Numbered from the stretch's first letter, positions 7,107-16,444 are shown. The stretch is DNA of 19,565 bases from Christiangramia sp. (GCA_024635735.1 JAGXII010000226.1:1-19565), one strand, 5' to 3'. Notes: generated from the sequence alone by a model not told the origin. A program made the numbers and translations.

Positions 7107-8471
7107 TCAATTCAAAGTTTCCAGAATCTTATCAATATCGTCTTCGGTAGTATCGGGATTTATAAAACAGAATCTTATTACACTTTCTTCCTTCCAAATC
7201 GAAGGTGTCACTAAAGCAAAGCCCTCACGATGGTTTTTGTAGGTCCAGTCACGATAGTCCTCCGCGCTCCAGCCCTTTCGTTTAAAGAGAACAACAGATA
7301 AACTTGCAGGTCTTACCAGTTCCAGATGCTCATTCTTTTTAACTTTATCGGCAGCAATTTTTGCAAGCTCGATTCCGCGCTCGATGGCTTCTTTATATTT
7401 ATTGGTACCATGCATGGCTAAAGAAAACCATAAAGGCATTCCGCGCAATCTTCTGGTTAGCTGGATCTGATAGTCTGCCGGATTAAAACCCTGGGCTCCC
7501 TCATCTTTAAAAATTTCCAGATAGGCTCCCTTTTGAGAATGAGCCTTTTTGGCAAGTTCTAGGTTTTTATAAATTACTGCTCCGCAATCATAAGGTGAAA
7601 ACAACCATTTATGCGGGTCAATAGTTATACTATCTGCCTTTTCGATTCCGTCAAACAAATGTCTTACAGAATTAGCGGCTAAAGCTCCGCCTCCGTAGGC
7701 GCAGTCTACATGCAGCCAAACCTGTTCTTTTTCGCATACTTCAGCTATAGTTTTAAGATCATCAATAATCCCGGCATTGGTGGTTCCTCCTGTCGCCACA
7801 ACGGCAAATAAACGATCCCTCTCTTCCTTCGAAAGTTTACTAATTTCAGATTGAAGCTCTTCTCCTGAAAGATATTCTTCTTCAGAATCTATTAATAGTA
7901 CATCTGCATCCATGACTTTTGCCATAGATTTAATAGAACTGTGCGCCCCACTCGATGCTATTAATATTGCCCTTGTAGTCTCATGCCCCGATTTTTTATC
8001 ACGCCAATCTTCCCTTGCAGCAACAAGAGCTGAAAGGTTCGCAGCGGTTCCCCCACTGGTAAATACCCCAAAAGCGCCTTCCGGTAGCTTAGTGAGCGAA
8101 ACCAGCCATTTCATAGCCTGATTTTCGCAAAATATACCACCAGCTCCTTCCATCCAGTATGCGCCATGTATACTGGAAGCTGAAGTAACCAGGTCAAACA
8201 TAATCGCAGCACGTGTTGGCGCAGCGGGCACAAAGGCTAAATGTCTTGGATGATCAATTGGAACAGTAGCTTTTACAAGTACATCTCGAAAAAGTTTAAA
8301 CGCATTTTCCCCTCCAATTCCCTGCGGAGTAATTGTTTCCCCAACAATTCTGAGTAAGTCCTCTTCCTTTTTCGGGGAACCAAGTTCCGGGGTAACATTT
8401 GAGATACGATCTATGGTATATTTCATGACGTCCAGCGTCATTTCCACCAGGTTCATATCTATGGTATGCAT
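7107..8471 (-). CDS. Pyridoxal phosphate-dependent group II amino acid decarboxylase
   Basis: This 454-residue fold-type I PLP enzyme belongs to the group II decarboxylases (aromatic amino acid, glutamate, histidine or diaminobutyrate type). What is visible: TSGGTAANL (138-146) for phosphate binding, H177 in SSGAHSSIKS, which stacks on the PLP ring, D256 in LHVDCAYGG, which contacts the pyridine nitrogen, and K288 in DPHKWLF, the Schiff-base lysine. All key residues are present, so it should be active; the substrate is not resolved. The frame opens with a TTG at 8486, but the ATG at 8471 is chosen because it follows the bshC stop by one base and has GGAAAAG upstream. This placement suggests translation coupled to bshC. 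Confidence 0.9.
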   Translation of the reverse strand: MHTIDMNLVEMTLDVMKYTIDRISNVTPELGSPKKEEDLLRIVGETITPQGIGGENAFKLFRDVLVKATVPIDHPRHLAFVPAAPTRAAIMFDLVTSASSIHGAYWMEGAGGIFCENQAMKWLVSLTKLPEGAFGVFTSGGTAANLSALVAAREDWRDKKSGHETTRAILIASSGAHSSIKSMAKVMDADVLLIDSEEEYLSGEELQSEISKLSKEERDRLFAVVATGGTTNAGIIDDLKTIAEVCEKEQVWLHVDCAYGGGALAANSVRHLFDGIEKADSITIDPHKWLFSPYDCGAVIYKNLELAKKAHSQKGAYLEIFKDEGAQGFNPADYQIQLTRRLRGMPLWFSLAMHGTNKYKEAIERGIELAKIAADKVKKNEHLELVRPASLSVVLFKRKGWSAEDYRDWTYKNHREGFALVTPSIWKEESVIRFCFINPDTTEDDIDKILETLN

Positions 8472-8472
8472 T

Positions 8473-10089
8473 CTATTCTTTTCCAAAAGTCTGAATTTTA
8501 AAGTTCGACTCTAATGGATTGAGAGAATCCATTAATTCTTTGATCATATTTTCTCCGAATTCTACATAGAACTCAGAAAAATTTGTTTGTCGTTCCTGTA
8601 AACTACGGTTAGGAAATAAATCATTCTGAAGACCTGAAATTCTTTGCACTTCATCAGAAAGTTTTCGTTTCTGAGCTTTTAGCAAACGTTTTTCAAGGTT
8701 CTCCAGTCCTTTAAGCTGTTTCACTTCCTGAGCTTTTACAGCTCCTAAAAAGGACTTATCTGTTTTTTCTGCCAGTTCATACATATCCTTAAACTGCTGA
8801 ACCAGGTGCTCCTTTTGCCTGGAAAAATCTATATCAATATTGGATATTTTCCGAACTTTTCGGTTTATTAATTCATGTTGTTTCAGAAAAAGTTCAGGAA
8901 TAGAAATATTGAGTTTCTTCCTTTTTTCATCCTGCTTTTCCGTTTGAATTAATGCTGAATTTCTCAAAAGCAAAATTGGAAAAGTAATATTTTCGGCTTC
9001 AAAATAAGATTTTAATTCCAGCCAGTAAGCCAGTTCTCCTCCCCCTCCTATATAGCACAAATTTGGAAGAATCACCTCCTCGTATAAAGGACGCATCATT
9101 ACATTTGGACTGAATCTTTCGGGATGTTCTTGGAGTTCCTTTTGAATCTCTTCTTTGGTGAAATTTATCCGGGTCTCATGAACATAATACTTTCCATCCC
9201 GCTCAATAATGCGTTCGCGTATCTCATCGGTTAAGTAGAACAAATTGATCTCCCGGGGATTCACCTGGACATTATATCCAAGATCGTTTAGCTTTTCGGC
9301 AGATACGCTGGTGTTATTATGAGAAACTTTTTTAAAAAGTTCATTTTCGGCAAAAGGAACAAAGTATTTTTTAAGATCGGGATGCTGGGCGTCCAGAATT
9401 ACCAGACCATATTTTCCAAATATTTCGTTGGCGATGTATCGAGTCGCATCAGTAAGATTTTGATGTTCCAGATAGCCTTTCTCGAAAAGATCCTTCAGGT
9501 ATTCGGCATCCTTTCCTCCACCAATTTCTGCAGAAAAAAGGTTAAAAACCTCCTCCAGGCCTTTGGTAGAAAGAGTTCCTACCGCAGTTTTACCAGCCCG
9601 TTCATCGGCATTATTCCACTTAAACTTTTTACCGTGAAGATTAAAATAATTTATCTCCTCAAAATCGTGATCCTCGGTCGCCATCCAGTAAACCGGTACA
9701 AAATTTGAATCGGGATATTTTTCCTTAAGCTTCGCGGTAAGATTAATAGTTGATATGATCTTATATAAAAAGTAAAGCGGCCCGGTAAATAAATTGAGCT
9801 GATGCCCCGTAACCGCCGTAAAAGTGTTTTCTGCCTGAAGATTATCTATATTATTTTGAGTTTCTTCTGAAACGTCCAGGGAAGAATACTGGTCTTTCAA
9901 GACTCTTACCAGGTCCTTACGAATACTGTGATTGTAATTTTTTTTCTTTTCGTCTAATTGCTTTTTAAAATTCTCCAAATGAGGAAAATAATGATAAAAT
10001 TCCTTTAACTGACTTTTTTCTGAAAGGTAATCAAGGATTAATGAAGAATAAAAATTTGTTCCGCGATACGAAATACAATCGGTTGGCAT
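8473..10089 (-). CDS. bshC: Bacillithiol biosynthesis cysteine-adding enzyme BshC
   Basis: BshC joins cysteine to glucosaminyl-malate, the last step in making bacillithiol, the small redox thiol of Firmicutes and many Bacteroidota. The protein has 538 residues, as usual. Family landmarks are TGHQLNLFTGPLYFLYK (94-110) and PVYWMATEDHDFEE (132-145) in the nucleotidyltransferase-like core, a lysine/glutamate-rich coiled-coil stretch around 440-490, and a late FPNRSLQERQTNF segment. The start is the ATG at 10089 (MPTDCISYRG...). A TTG at 10110 would add seven residues but lies inside a perfect -7 promoter box, so it cannot be in the message. bshA and bshB are not in the window. The decarboxylase follows one base after the stop. 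Confidence 0.96.
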   Translation of the reverse strand: MPTDCISYRGTNFYSSLILDYLSEKSQLKEFYHYFPHLENFKKQLDEKKKNYNHSIRKDLVRVLKDQYSSLDVSEETQNNIDNLQAENTFTAVTGHQLNLFTGPLYFLYKIISTINLTAKLKEKYPDSNFVPVYWMATEDHDFEEINYFNLHGKKFKWNNADERAGKTAVGTLSTKGLEEVFNLFSAEIGGGKDAEYLKDLFEKGYLEHQNLTDATRYIANEIFGKYGLVILDAQHPDLKKYFVPFAENELFKKVSHNNTSVSAEKLNDLGYNVQVNPREINLFYLTDEIRERIIERDGKYYVHETRINFTKEEIQKELQEHPERFSPNVMMRPLYEEVILPNLCYIGGGGELAYWLELKSYFEAENITFPILLLRNSALIQTEKQDEKRKKLNISIPELFLKQHELINRKVRKISNIDIDFSRQKEHLVQQFKDMYELAEKTDKSFLGAVKAQEVKQLKGLENLEKRLLKAQKRKLSDEVQRISGLQNDLFPNRSLQERQTNFSEFYVEFGENMIKELMDSLNPLESNFKIQTFGKE

Positions 10090-10107
10090 AGATTTCAATT
10101 GTGGGTG

Positions 10108-10115
10108 CAAAGATA
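10108..10115 (-). promoter_or_regulatory. TAnnTTTG -7 element for bshC
   Basis: The minus strand reads TATCTTTG, an exact TAnnTTTG match, 18 bases before the bshC ATG at 10089. A start site about five bases past the box gives a short leader. The -33 TTG is not clear. The position also rules out the TTG start at 10110, because that codon overlaps the box. Confidence 0.65.
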
Positions 10116-10167
10116 CCGAAGATAAGGATTTTATTCACTAATTTTTAATTAATTCACCGCTACGTGC

Positions 10168-10175
10168 TATCTTTA
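10168..10175 (+). promoter_or_regulatory. Near-consensus -7 element for the M14/M16 peptidase pair
   Basis: TATCTTTA matches TAnnTTTG at all but the last base and lies 26 bases before the M14 ATG. No TTG -33 element is visible at the right distance. The whole 10090-10201 gap is a divergent promoter region between bshC and the peptidase gene. Confidence 0.35.
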
Positions 10176-10201
10176 CTCGGCTTACTAAAATTTAAAAATT
10201 G

Positions 10202-12685
10202 ATGAAAAACTACTTTAGCTTTTTTACCTTATTCTTTTTAGGACTACAATTAATTATTTCTCAGCAACTTAAAAGCCCGTCAGAATTCCTTGGCTATGAA
10301 TTAGGATCACAGTTCTCACGTCATGCCGATGTGGTGAATTATTTCAGAAATGTAGCAGAAAACTCTTCGATGGTTGAATACCATACCTATGGTAAAACCA
10401 ATGAACGCCGACCATTGACCTACGCGGTTATTTCTACTCCTGAAAATCTTGCCAATCTGGAACAGATTAGAAAAGACCACCTGCAAAACGCACAAAATCC
10501 CGGTTCTACACCGGGAGAAATTGCCATCGTGTGGCTAAGTTATAATGTTCATGGCAATGAAGCTTCCAGTACTGAGGCTTCCATGAAAACTCTGTATACG
10601 CTTATTACTGAAAAACAGGACTGGCTAAAAAACACAGTGGTAATAATAGATCCCTGTGTAAATCCTGATGGTAGGGACCGATATGCGAACTGGTACAACC
10701 AGGTAAAAACTGAACCCTATAATGTTTCACAACAAGCAGCTGAACATAATGAACCCTGGCCGGGAGGAAGACCTAACCATTATCTGTTCGACCTTAACCG
10801 CGACTGGGCCTGGGCAACACAGGTAGAAACACAACAACGCTTAAAAGTTTATAATAAGTGGCTTCCTCATATTCATGTGGATTTTCATGAGCAGGGAATT
10901 AACGAGCCTTATTATTTCGCTCCTGCCGCAGAACCTTTTCATGAAGTAATCACTCCTTTCCAACGTGATTTCCAGACAAGAATAGGAAAAAATCACGCCA
11001 AATATTTCGACACAGAGGGCTGGCTTTACTTTACTGGTGAACGTTTCGATTTACTTTATCCTAGTTATGGAGATACCTATCCAACTTATATGGGCTCCAT
11101 TGGAATGACCTATGAGCAGGCCGGAAATGGTAGAGCAGGTTTAGGCATTAAAACCGATGAAGGTAAAATCCTTACTCTGGAAGACAGAATTGATCATCAC
11201 TTTACAACGGGAATATCGACTGTGGAAGTAGCTTCAAAAAATGCTTCAGAGTTAAATTCTGAATTTGAAAACTTCTTTAAAAATTCTGATTTCACTTATA
11301 AAAGTTATGTTCTTAACGGAACTCCCGATAAAATTGCGTCACTTACCGCACTTCTGGATAAGCATGAGATCAATTATTCTTATGGGAATGGTAATCGCGC
11401 AAGTGGCTTTGGTTATAAAGACAGCAAAAATACGAGTATTAATACCGGGGAAAATACGCTTATCGTATCCACAAATCAGCCAAAAGGAAAAATGGTAAAG
11501 GTTCTTTTTGAACCTAAGACTAAACTAACAGATTCCCTTACCTATGATATTACTGCCTGGAGCCTTCCTTATGCCTACGGAATGAATACCGTTGCCAGTA
11601 ACAGACTGGTAGAAGGAACTTCAACTGCTCCCGTAAATAATATAAAAAACACCGCTAACAAAGCAGGAGCAGGATATATTACTAAATGGAACAGCATGCA
11701 GGATGCGAAATTCATGGCAGACCTGCTACAGGCTGGAGTAAAAGTTAGATTTACTGAAGTGCCCTTCCAAAGCAATAATCAAAGTTTTGCGCCGGGAAGT
11801 CTGGTAATTACCAAAAGTGACAATCTTAAAACTGAAGATTTTGATAATAGCGTAGTAAAAATCGCCAACGAACATCACAGACAATTAATTTCTACGGAAA
11901 CAAGTTTTGCCGGTAGTGGCCCCGATTTTGGATCTTCAGATATAAAAGTTATCAATCCGCAAAGAATAGCAATTCTTAAAGGCAATGAGGTATCCTCTTT
12001 AAATTTCGGGGAGGTTTGGTATTTCTTTGAGCAGGAACTTAATTATCCTGTCACTCCTATTAATACCAATTATTTTGACAGAGTGGATCTGGATAAATTT
12101 GATGTATTGATCATGCCTTCCGGCTGGTACGGTAGCTTCATGAAAGAAGATACTCTGAAAAAAGTTACTGAATGGGTAAAAAGTGGCGGTAAACTTATAG
12201 CTATTGGGAATGCCGTTGGAACTTTTGCAGGAAAAGAAGGTTTTAATCTGAAGGAAAATAAGCCAGAAAAGAAAGATTCTACTGCCGTTCCACAAATTAC
12301 TCCATATAACAAAAGAGAACGGGAAAGCATTAAAAACCTGATTACCGGAAGTATCGTAAAAACGAAAGTAGACTATACACATCCTATGGCTTTTGGGTAT
12401 GATGACACCTATTTTAGCCTGAAATTAAGTAACGACAGTTATTCCTTCCTATCAGAAGGTTATAATGTCGCCTATATAAAAGATCCGGAATTTGTTTCCG
12501 GTTTTGCAGGAAGTGAAGCCGTAAAAAAACTAAAAAATTCTCTGGTTTTTGGTGAAGAACCAATGGGCAGAGGTAGTATTATTTATATGGTTGACAACCC
12601 TCTTTTCCGGGCCTTCTGGCAAAATGGAAAATTGTTTTTTGTAAATGCAGTATTCTTTACAAATAATACCGGTTATTCCTATTAA
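10202..12685 (+). CDS. Secreted M14 family zinc metallopeptidase with C-terminal glutamine amidotransferase-like domain
   Basis: This 827-residue exported carboxypeptidase-like enzyme has its signal peptide at about 1-21 (MKNYFSFFTLFFLGLQLIISQ). The M14 catalytic domain covers about 25-350: zinc ligands H117 and E120 in NVHGNEASSTEAS and H229 in HVDFHEQG, NPDGRDRY at 154-161, and the general-base glutamate E305 in GMTYEQAGNG. From about 590 to 780 a Rossmann-like segment (VDLDKFDVLIMPSGWYGSF, WVKSGGKLIAIGNAVG) resembles class I glutamine amidotransferase folds without an obvious catalytic triad; it is probably a structural or binding module, as in other Bacteroidota M14 proteins of this size. 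ATG at 10202 is preferred to the TTG just before it. An M16 peptidase follows after 10 bases, so the two are probably co-expressed for peptide breakdown. Confidence 0.92.
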   Translation: MKNYFSFFTLFFLGLQLIISQQLKSPSEFLGYELGSQFSRHADVVNYFRNVAENSSMVEYHTYGKTNERRPLTYAVISTPENLANLEQIRKDHLQNAQNPGSTPGEIAIVWLSYNVHGNEASSTEASMKTLYTLITEKQDWLKNTVVIIDPCVNPDGRDRYANWYNQVKTEPYNVSQQAAEHNEPWPGGRPNHYLFDLNRDWAWATQVETQQRLKVYNKWLPHIHVDFHEQGINEPYYFAPAAEPFHEVITPFQRDFQTRIGKNHAKYFDTEGWLYFTGERFDLLYPSYGDTYPTYMGSIGMTYEQAGNGRAGLGIKTDEGKILTLEDRIDHHFTTGISTVEVASKNASELNSEFENFFKNSDFTYKSYVLNGTPDKIASLTALLDKHEINYSYGNGNRASGFGYKDSKNTSINTGENTLIVSTNQPKGKMVKVLFEPKTKLTDSLTYDITAWSLPYAYGMNTVASNRLVEGTSTAPVNNIKNTANKAGAGYITKWNSMQDAKFMADLLQAGVKVRFTEVPFQSNNQSFAPGSLVITKSDNLKTEDFDNSVVKIANEHHRQLISTETSFAGSGPDFGSSDIKVINPQRIAILKGNEVSSLNFGEVWYFFEQELNYPVTPINTNYFDRVDLDKFDVLIMPSGWYGSFMKEDTLKKVTEWVKSGGKLIAIGNAVGTFAGKEGFNLKENKPEKKDSTAVPQITPYNKRERESIKNLITGSIVKTKVDYTHPMAFGYDDTYFSLKLSNDSYSFLSEGYNVAYIKDPEFVSGFAGSEAVKKLKNSLVFGEEPMGRGSIIYMVDNPLFRAFWQNGKLFFVNAVFFTNNTGYSY

Positions 12686-12695
12686 TCTGTACACG

Positions 12696-15524
12696 ATGAA
12701 ATTTCAACAAAAATTTTTAGCAGTTATATTTCTTTGCATTGGCACTATAGGCCTTGCTCAGGAAAACGGGGAGAAATTTTCAGTAGACTTTGAAACCTTC
12801 AATCTCCAGAACGGTCTTAAAGTGATCCTTCATCAGGACAAATCTGATCCCGTGTTGGCGGTAGCTCTAACTGCCCATGTTGGTTCTGCAAGGGAAAAAG
12901 AAGGCCGAACAGGTTTTGCTCACTTATTTGAACATCTGCTGTTTCTGGAATCGGAAAATCTAGGAAAAGGTGGACTTGATAAAATGAGTGCAAGGATTGG
13001 TGGTTCCGGGGCCAATGGTTCTACCAGCAGGGATAGAACGAATTATTTTCAAACGGTTCCGAATGACGCTTTGGAAAAAATGATCTGGGCTGAAGCCGAC
13101 AAACTTGGTTTCTTTATTAATACGGTTACAACGCCAGTTCTTGCGAAGGAAAAGCAGGTCGTGAAAAATGAAAAGCGCCAGCGCGTGGATAACCGCCCAT
13201 ACGGACATACGATGTATGTAATTGACAGGAATCTTTATCCAGAAGGTCATCCGTACAACTGGCAGGTAATTGGCAGCCTTGAAGATTTGCAGAATGCAAC
13301 CTTACAGAATGTAAAGGATTTTTATAATCATTGGTATGTTCCCAATAATGTCATTCTGACGATTGCCGGAAATTTTGATAAAGATCAGGCTAAAGAATGG
13401 GTTCATAAATATTTCGATGAGATAGAGCGTGGGCCTGAAATTAATCGCCTGGAAAAGCAAATGGTAAAATTAAATACAACAAAAAAACTTTACCATGAAG
13501 ATAATTTCGCGAAGCTGCCTGAACTAACTCTCACCTGGCCTTCTGTTTATTCGTATCACGAAGATTCATTTGCACTCGAAATCTTATCTAATTATTTAGC
13601 CGACGGGAAAAATGCCCCGCTCTATAAAAAACTGGTAGAACAAAAGAAATTAAGCGGAGACGTGAGTATGTATGATTATACTTCTGAACTCGCAGGACAA
13701 TTAATGCTGCAGGTTCGTGCTTACGATGGAAAAGATCTCGATTCCGTACAACAGGCTATTGAAGAAACTTTTGCTGAATTTGAACAAAATGGTATACCGG
13801 AAAAAGATCTGAAAAGAATAAAAGCAGGCCTGGAAACCCAGTTCTATAGTTCACTTTCCAGTGTTCTTGGAAAAGGTTTTCAGCTGGCTCAATATGAGAT
13901 ATTTGCTAACGACCCCAACTATATTAATAAAGAAGTGGATAAACTGCTGCAGGTAACTGCCGCCGACGTGATGAGGGTTTATAATAAATACATTAAAGGT
14001 AAAAACTATGTGGCTACCAGCTTTGTTCCGAAGGGTGAGATAGATCTGGCTCTGGAAAATTCTGAAAAAGCTGAAGTCCCGGAAGAAAAAATTATAGAAG
14101 GCGCTGAAGAAGAATTCGACACAGATAAAGAAGTAAGCTATAAGAAGACACCTTCCAGTTTTGACAGAAGTGTGGAACCACCTTACCATGGTAAACCTGA
14201 ACTGAATATTCCTGAGGTATGGAATGCAAATATGCCTTCAGGATTGGAAGTTTTGGGAATCACAAATAATGAAGTCCCATTAGTTCAGTTTAGTCTGGAT
14301 ATACAGGGAGGACAACTCCTGGAAGAACCTTCAAAAGCCGGAGTATCTAATATGCTTGCAGGTTTGATGACAAAAGGAACCGCAAAAAAGACACCCGCCG
14401 AGCTTGAAGAAGCCATAGAATTGCTGGGAGCCAATATTCGTGTAAACGCCCAGGAGGATAAAATAAGCATCTACGGAAACACGCTGGCTAAGAATTATTC
14501 AGAAACCATGGAGCTGTTGAGGGAAATACTTCTAGAACCTCGCTGGGATAAGGATGAATTTGAACTTATAAAACAGCAAACCTTAAGCCGACTTCAGCAG
14601 GAAAAAGGCGATCCAAATAGTATCGCCGAAAATGAGTTCAAAAAACTCATATATGGAGAAAAAAGTATCCTTTCATATAATGAACTGGGAACTCCTAAAA
14701 CTGTGGAGAATATTTCGCTGCAAGATTTGAAGAATTATTATGAGGAAAAACTGTCGCCCCTGAATTCAACTTTTTTAGTGGTTGGTTCTATTGAAAAAGA
14801 TCAGGCCGTTAGTTCACTAAAAGCTATTTCGGCAAACTGGGCCCCAAAACAGGTTGATTTCCCTGAGATTCCTGAGTTTAAACTTCCGGAAAAATCAAAG
14901 GTGTATTTCTATGATGTGCCCGGCGCAAAACAATCGGTTTTTGCATTTGGCGCTCCTGCCCTTTCTGCTACCAGTGAAGATTTTTATCCTGCAGAGGTTA
15001 TGAATTACAGACTTGGGGGAGGAAGTTTCGCTTCCAGGCTTACCCAGGAACTTCGAGAAGGCAAAGGCTATACGTACGGAATACGCTCCCAATTTGAGGG
15101 CAGAAATTATATTGGCCCATTTGTAATTAATAGTGGAGTAAGAACGAATATTACGTATGAAGCAGCTGAACTGGTTCGTGATATTTTAAAGAATTATCCT
15201 GAAACCTTTACCCAGGAAGATCTTGAAGTCACAAAAAGCTATATGATAAAAAGTAATGCCAGAAGGTTTGAAACTTTAGGTGCCAAACTGAATATGCTAA
15301 GTGAAATTAGTGATTATGGTTATAATTATGATTACGTAAAACAAAGACAGGAGGCTGTACAGGATATGACCGTAATGGAAATCCAGGATCTGGCTAAGAA
15401 GTATGTGGATCCCGACAGAATGTATTACCTAATCGTTGGAGATGCTGAAACACAGCTTGAAAAACTGGAAGATCTGGGATATGGCAAACCAATTCTTTTA
15501 AATCCTGAAAAGAATCAGAATTAA
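12696..15524 (+). CDS. Secreted M16 family zinc peptidase (two-copy, processing-peptidase type)
   Basis: This is a 942-residue exported protein with a signal peptide at 1-22 (MKFQQKFLAVIFLCIGTIGLAQ). The N-terminal M16 half has the inverted zinc motif HxxEH: H76, E79 and H80 in HLFEHLLFLES, plus the distal Glu ligand E159 in QVVKNEKRQR. The C-terminal half repeats the fold without HxxEH but keeps the Arg/Tyr substrate-contact segment LREGKGYTYGIRS around 786-798, the normal active/inactive pairing of the family. The frame is open back to 12645 inside the M14 gene, but the ATG at 12696 gives the signal peptide and leaves a 10-base gap, so it is chosen. M16 enzymes degrade oligopeptides in a closed chamber. 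It ends at a strong terminator. Confidence 0.94.
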   Translation: MKFQQKFLAVIFLCIGTIGLAQENGEKFSVDFETFNLQNGLKVILHQDKSDPVLAVALTAHVGSAREKEGRTGFAHLFEHLLFLESENLGKGGLDKMSARIGGSGANGSTSRDRTNYFQTVPNDALEKMIWAEADKLGFFINTVTTPVLAKEKQVVKNEKRQRVDNRPYGHTMYVIDRNLYPEGHPYNWQVIGSLEDLQNATLQNVKDFYNHWYVPNNVILTIAGNFDKDQAKEWVHKYFDEIERGPEINRLEKQMVKLNTTKKLYHEDNFAKLPELTLTWPSVYSYHEDSFALEILSNYLADGKNAPLYKKLVEQKKLSGDVSMYDYTSELAGQLMLQVRAYDGKDLDSVQQAIEETFAEFEQNGIPEKDLKRIKAGLETQFYSSLSSVLGKGFQLAQYEIFANDPNYINKEVDKLLQVTAADVMRVYNKYIKGKNYVATSFVPKGEIDLALENSEKAEVPEEKIIEGAEEEFDTDKEVSYKKTPSSFDRSVEPPYHGKPELNIPEVWNANMPSGLEVLGITNNEVPLVQFSLDIQGGQLLEEPSKAGVSNMLAGLMTKGTAKKTPAELEEAIELLGANIRVNAQEDKISIYGNTLAKNYSETMELLREILLEPRWDKDEFELIKQQTLSRLQQEKGDPNSIAENEFKKLIYGEKSILSYNELGTPKTVENISLQDLKNYYEEKLSPLNSTFLVVGSIEKDQAVSSLKAISANWAPKQVDFPEIPEFKLPEKSKVYFYDVPGAKQSVFAFGAPALSATSEDFYPAEVMNYRLGGGSFASRLTQELREGKGYTYGIRSQFEGRNYIGPFVINSGVRTNITYEAAELVRDILKNYPETFTQEDLEVTKSYMIKSNARRFETLGAKLNMLSEISDYGYNYDYVKQRQEAVQDMTVMEIQDLAKKYVDPDRMYYLIVGDAETQLEKLEDLGYGKPILLNPEKNQN

Positions 15525-15545
15525 AATTTTATAAAAGCTTTAATG

Positions 15546-15577
15546 AATGGCGGGAATTAAAACTCCCGCCATTTTTA
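15546..15577 (+). terminator. Rho-independent terminator after the M14-M16 operon
   Basis: A 10-bp perfect GC-rich stem, AATGGCGGGA (15546-15555) with TCCCGCCATT (15564-15573), encloses an 8-base loop and runs into TTTTTAT. It lies about 22 bases past the M16 stop. It is the strongest terminator in the window. Confidence 0.93.
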
Positions 15578-15623
15578 TATCTTTTCAATTGTCTTACAGG
15601 CATTCCTAACCAAAAAAGAAAAT

Positions 15624-16307
15624 TTGTCAAAAAAACAATCCTATATCCTAACCGCAAGTATTCTTGCTGTTTTAATAATTTTATACTTTTTCTATCCGCC
15701 TTTCCATGATTTCATTAATGAAACCTGGAATATACTCTGGAGCAGGGATGAAGAGAAGATTAGAAATTATTTTAAAGGCTTCGGATTCTGGGTCCCAATC
15801 GCCATAGTGATTGTTATGGTACTTCAAATATTTCTGGTAGTATTTCCCTCCTGGCTGCCAATGATCGTTGCCGTGCTGGCCTATGGATTCTGGGGAGGAG
15901 CCTTAATATCAATAACAGGGGTTTTCTGCGCCTCAAGTCTCGCCTTCTATTTGGGAAAATGGCTTGGAGAAGACCGACTCGAAAAAATCGCAGGCAAGTC
16001 TACCAATGAAAAAATAGGATACTGGGTTTCAAATTACGGGTTCTGGACTATAACCATATTTAGGATATCTCCTTTCCTTTCTAACGATGGAATAAGCATC
16101 ATTGCAGGTATGCTTGGGATGAAATATCGAAAATTTATTATTGCCACGCTATGTGGCATTACTCCTTTAGCATTTGCCATAGCGTACTTTAGCCGGGAAA
16201 CAGAAAAACTCAAGAATGGCTTGTACTGGATTGGCGGCGCGGGTATTCTTATCTACGGTATTTATGTCTATATAGATCACCGAAGGAGGAAGAAAGAGAA
16301 AAAATAA
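15624..16307 (+). CDS. TVP38/TMEM64 (DedA/VTT-like) integral membrane protein
   Basis: This 227-residue inner-membrane protein has hydrophobic segments at about 7-26, 56-76, 78-112, 139-165, 170-189 and 203-217, and a basic tail (HRRRKKEKK). The re-entrant-loop motif region FPSWLPMIVAVLAYGFWGG (74-92) and FRISPFLSNDGISIIAG (146-162) fit the VTT (SNARE-associated) family, whose members move or scramble lipids, including undecaprenyl-phosphate carriers in some DedA proteins. The role here is inferred. The start is TTG at 15624: the frame is open upstream to a TAA at 15558 with no ATG, and no early internal Met gives the first membrane helix. The strong terminator just upstream means it needs its own promoter; TATCTTTT at 15578-15585 is a weak candidate. 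Confidence 0.85.
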   Translation: MSKKQSYILTASILAVLIILYFFYPPFHDFINETWNILWSRDEEKIRNYFKGFGFWVPIAIVIVMVLQIFLVVFPSWLPMIVAVLAYGFWGGALISITGVFCASSLAFYLGKWLGEDRLEKIAGKSTNEKIGYWVSNYGFWTITIFRISPFLSNDGISIIAGMLGMKYRKFIIATLCGITPLAFAIAYFSRETEKLKNGLYWIGGAGILIYGIYVYIDHRRRKKEKK

Positions 16308-16444
16308 ATTTAACTCTTCTTACCATTTTTTTATAATCACCATAAGGGTATCCTCCTTAAAAATATCTTAACTTCATCTGTAACGACCTGCATCTGGCAT
16401 TTATAAGCCTGTAGAAATTATAATTCCGAATAAAAATAAACAAG

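Noticed and set aside
11999..12382. Minus-strand open frame opposite the M14 peptidase
   Set aside because: It lies fully within a supported gene and has no family features.
12645..12695. Upstream extension of the M16 gene into the M14 gene
   Set aside because: The signal peptide starts at the ATG at 12696, leaving a normal 10-base spacing.
16343..16359. Short TAAGG...CCTTA repeat between the VTT and aldolase genes
   Set aside because: The stem is only five base pairs with no T run; not enough to call a terminator.
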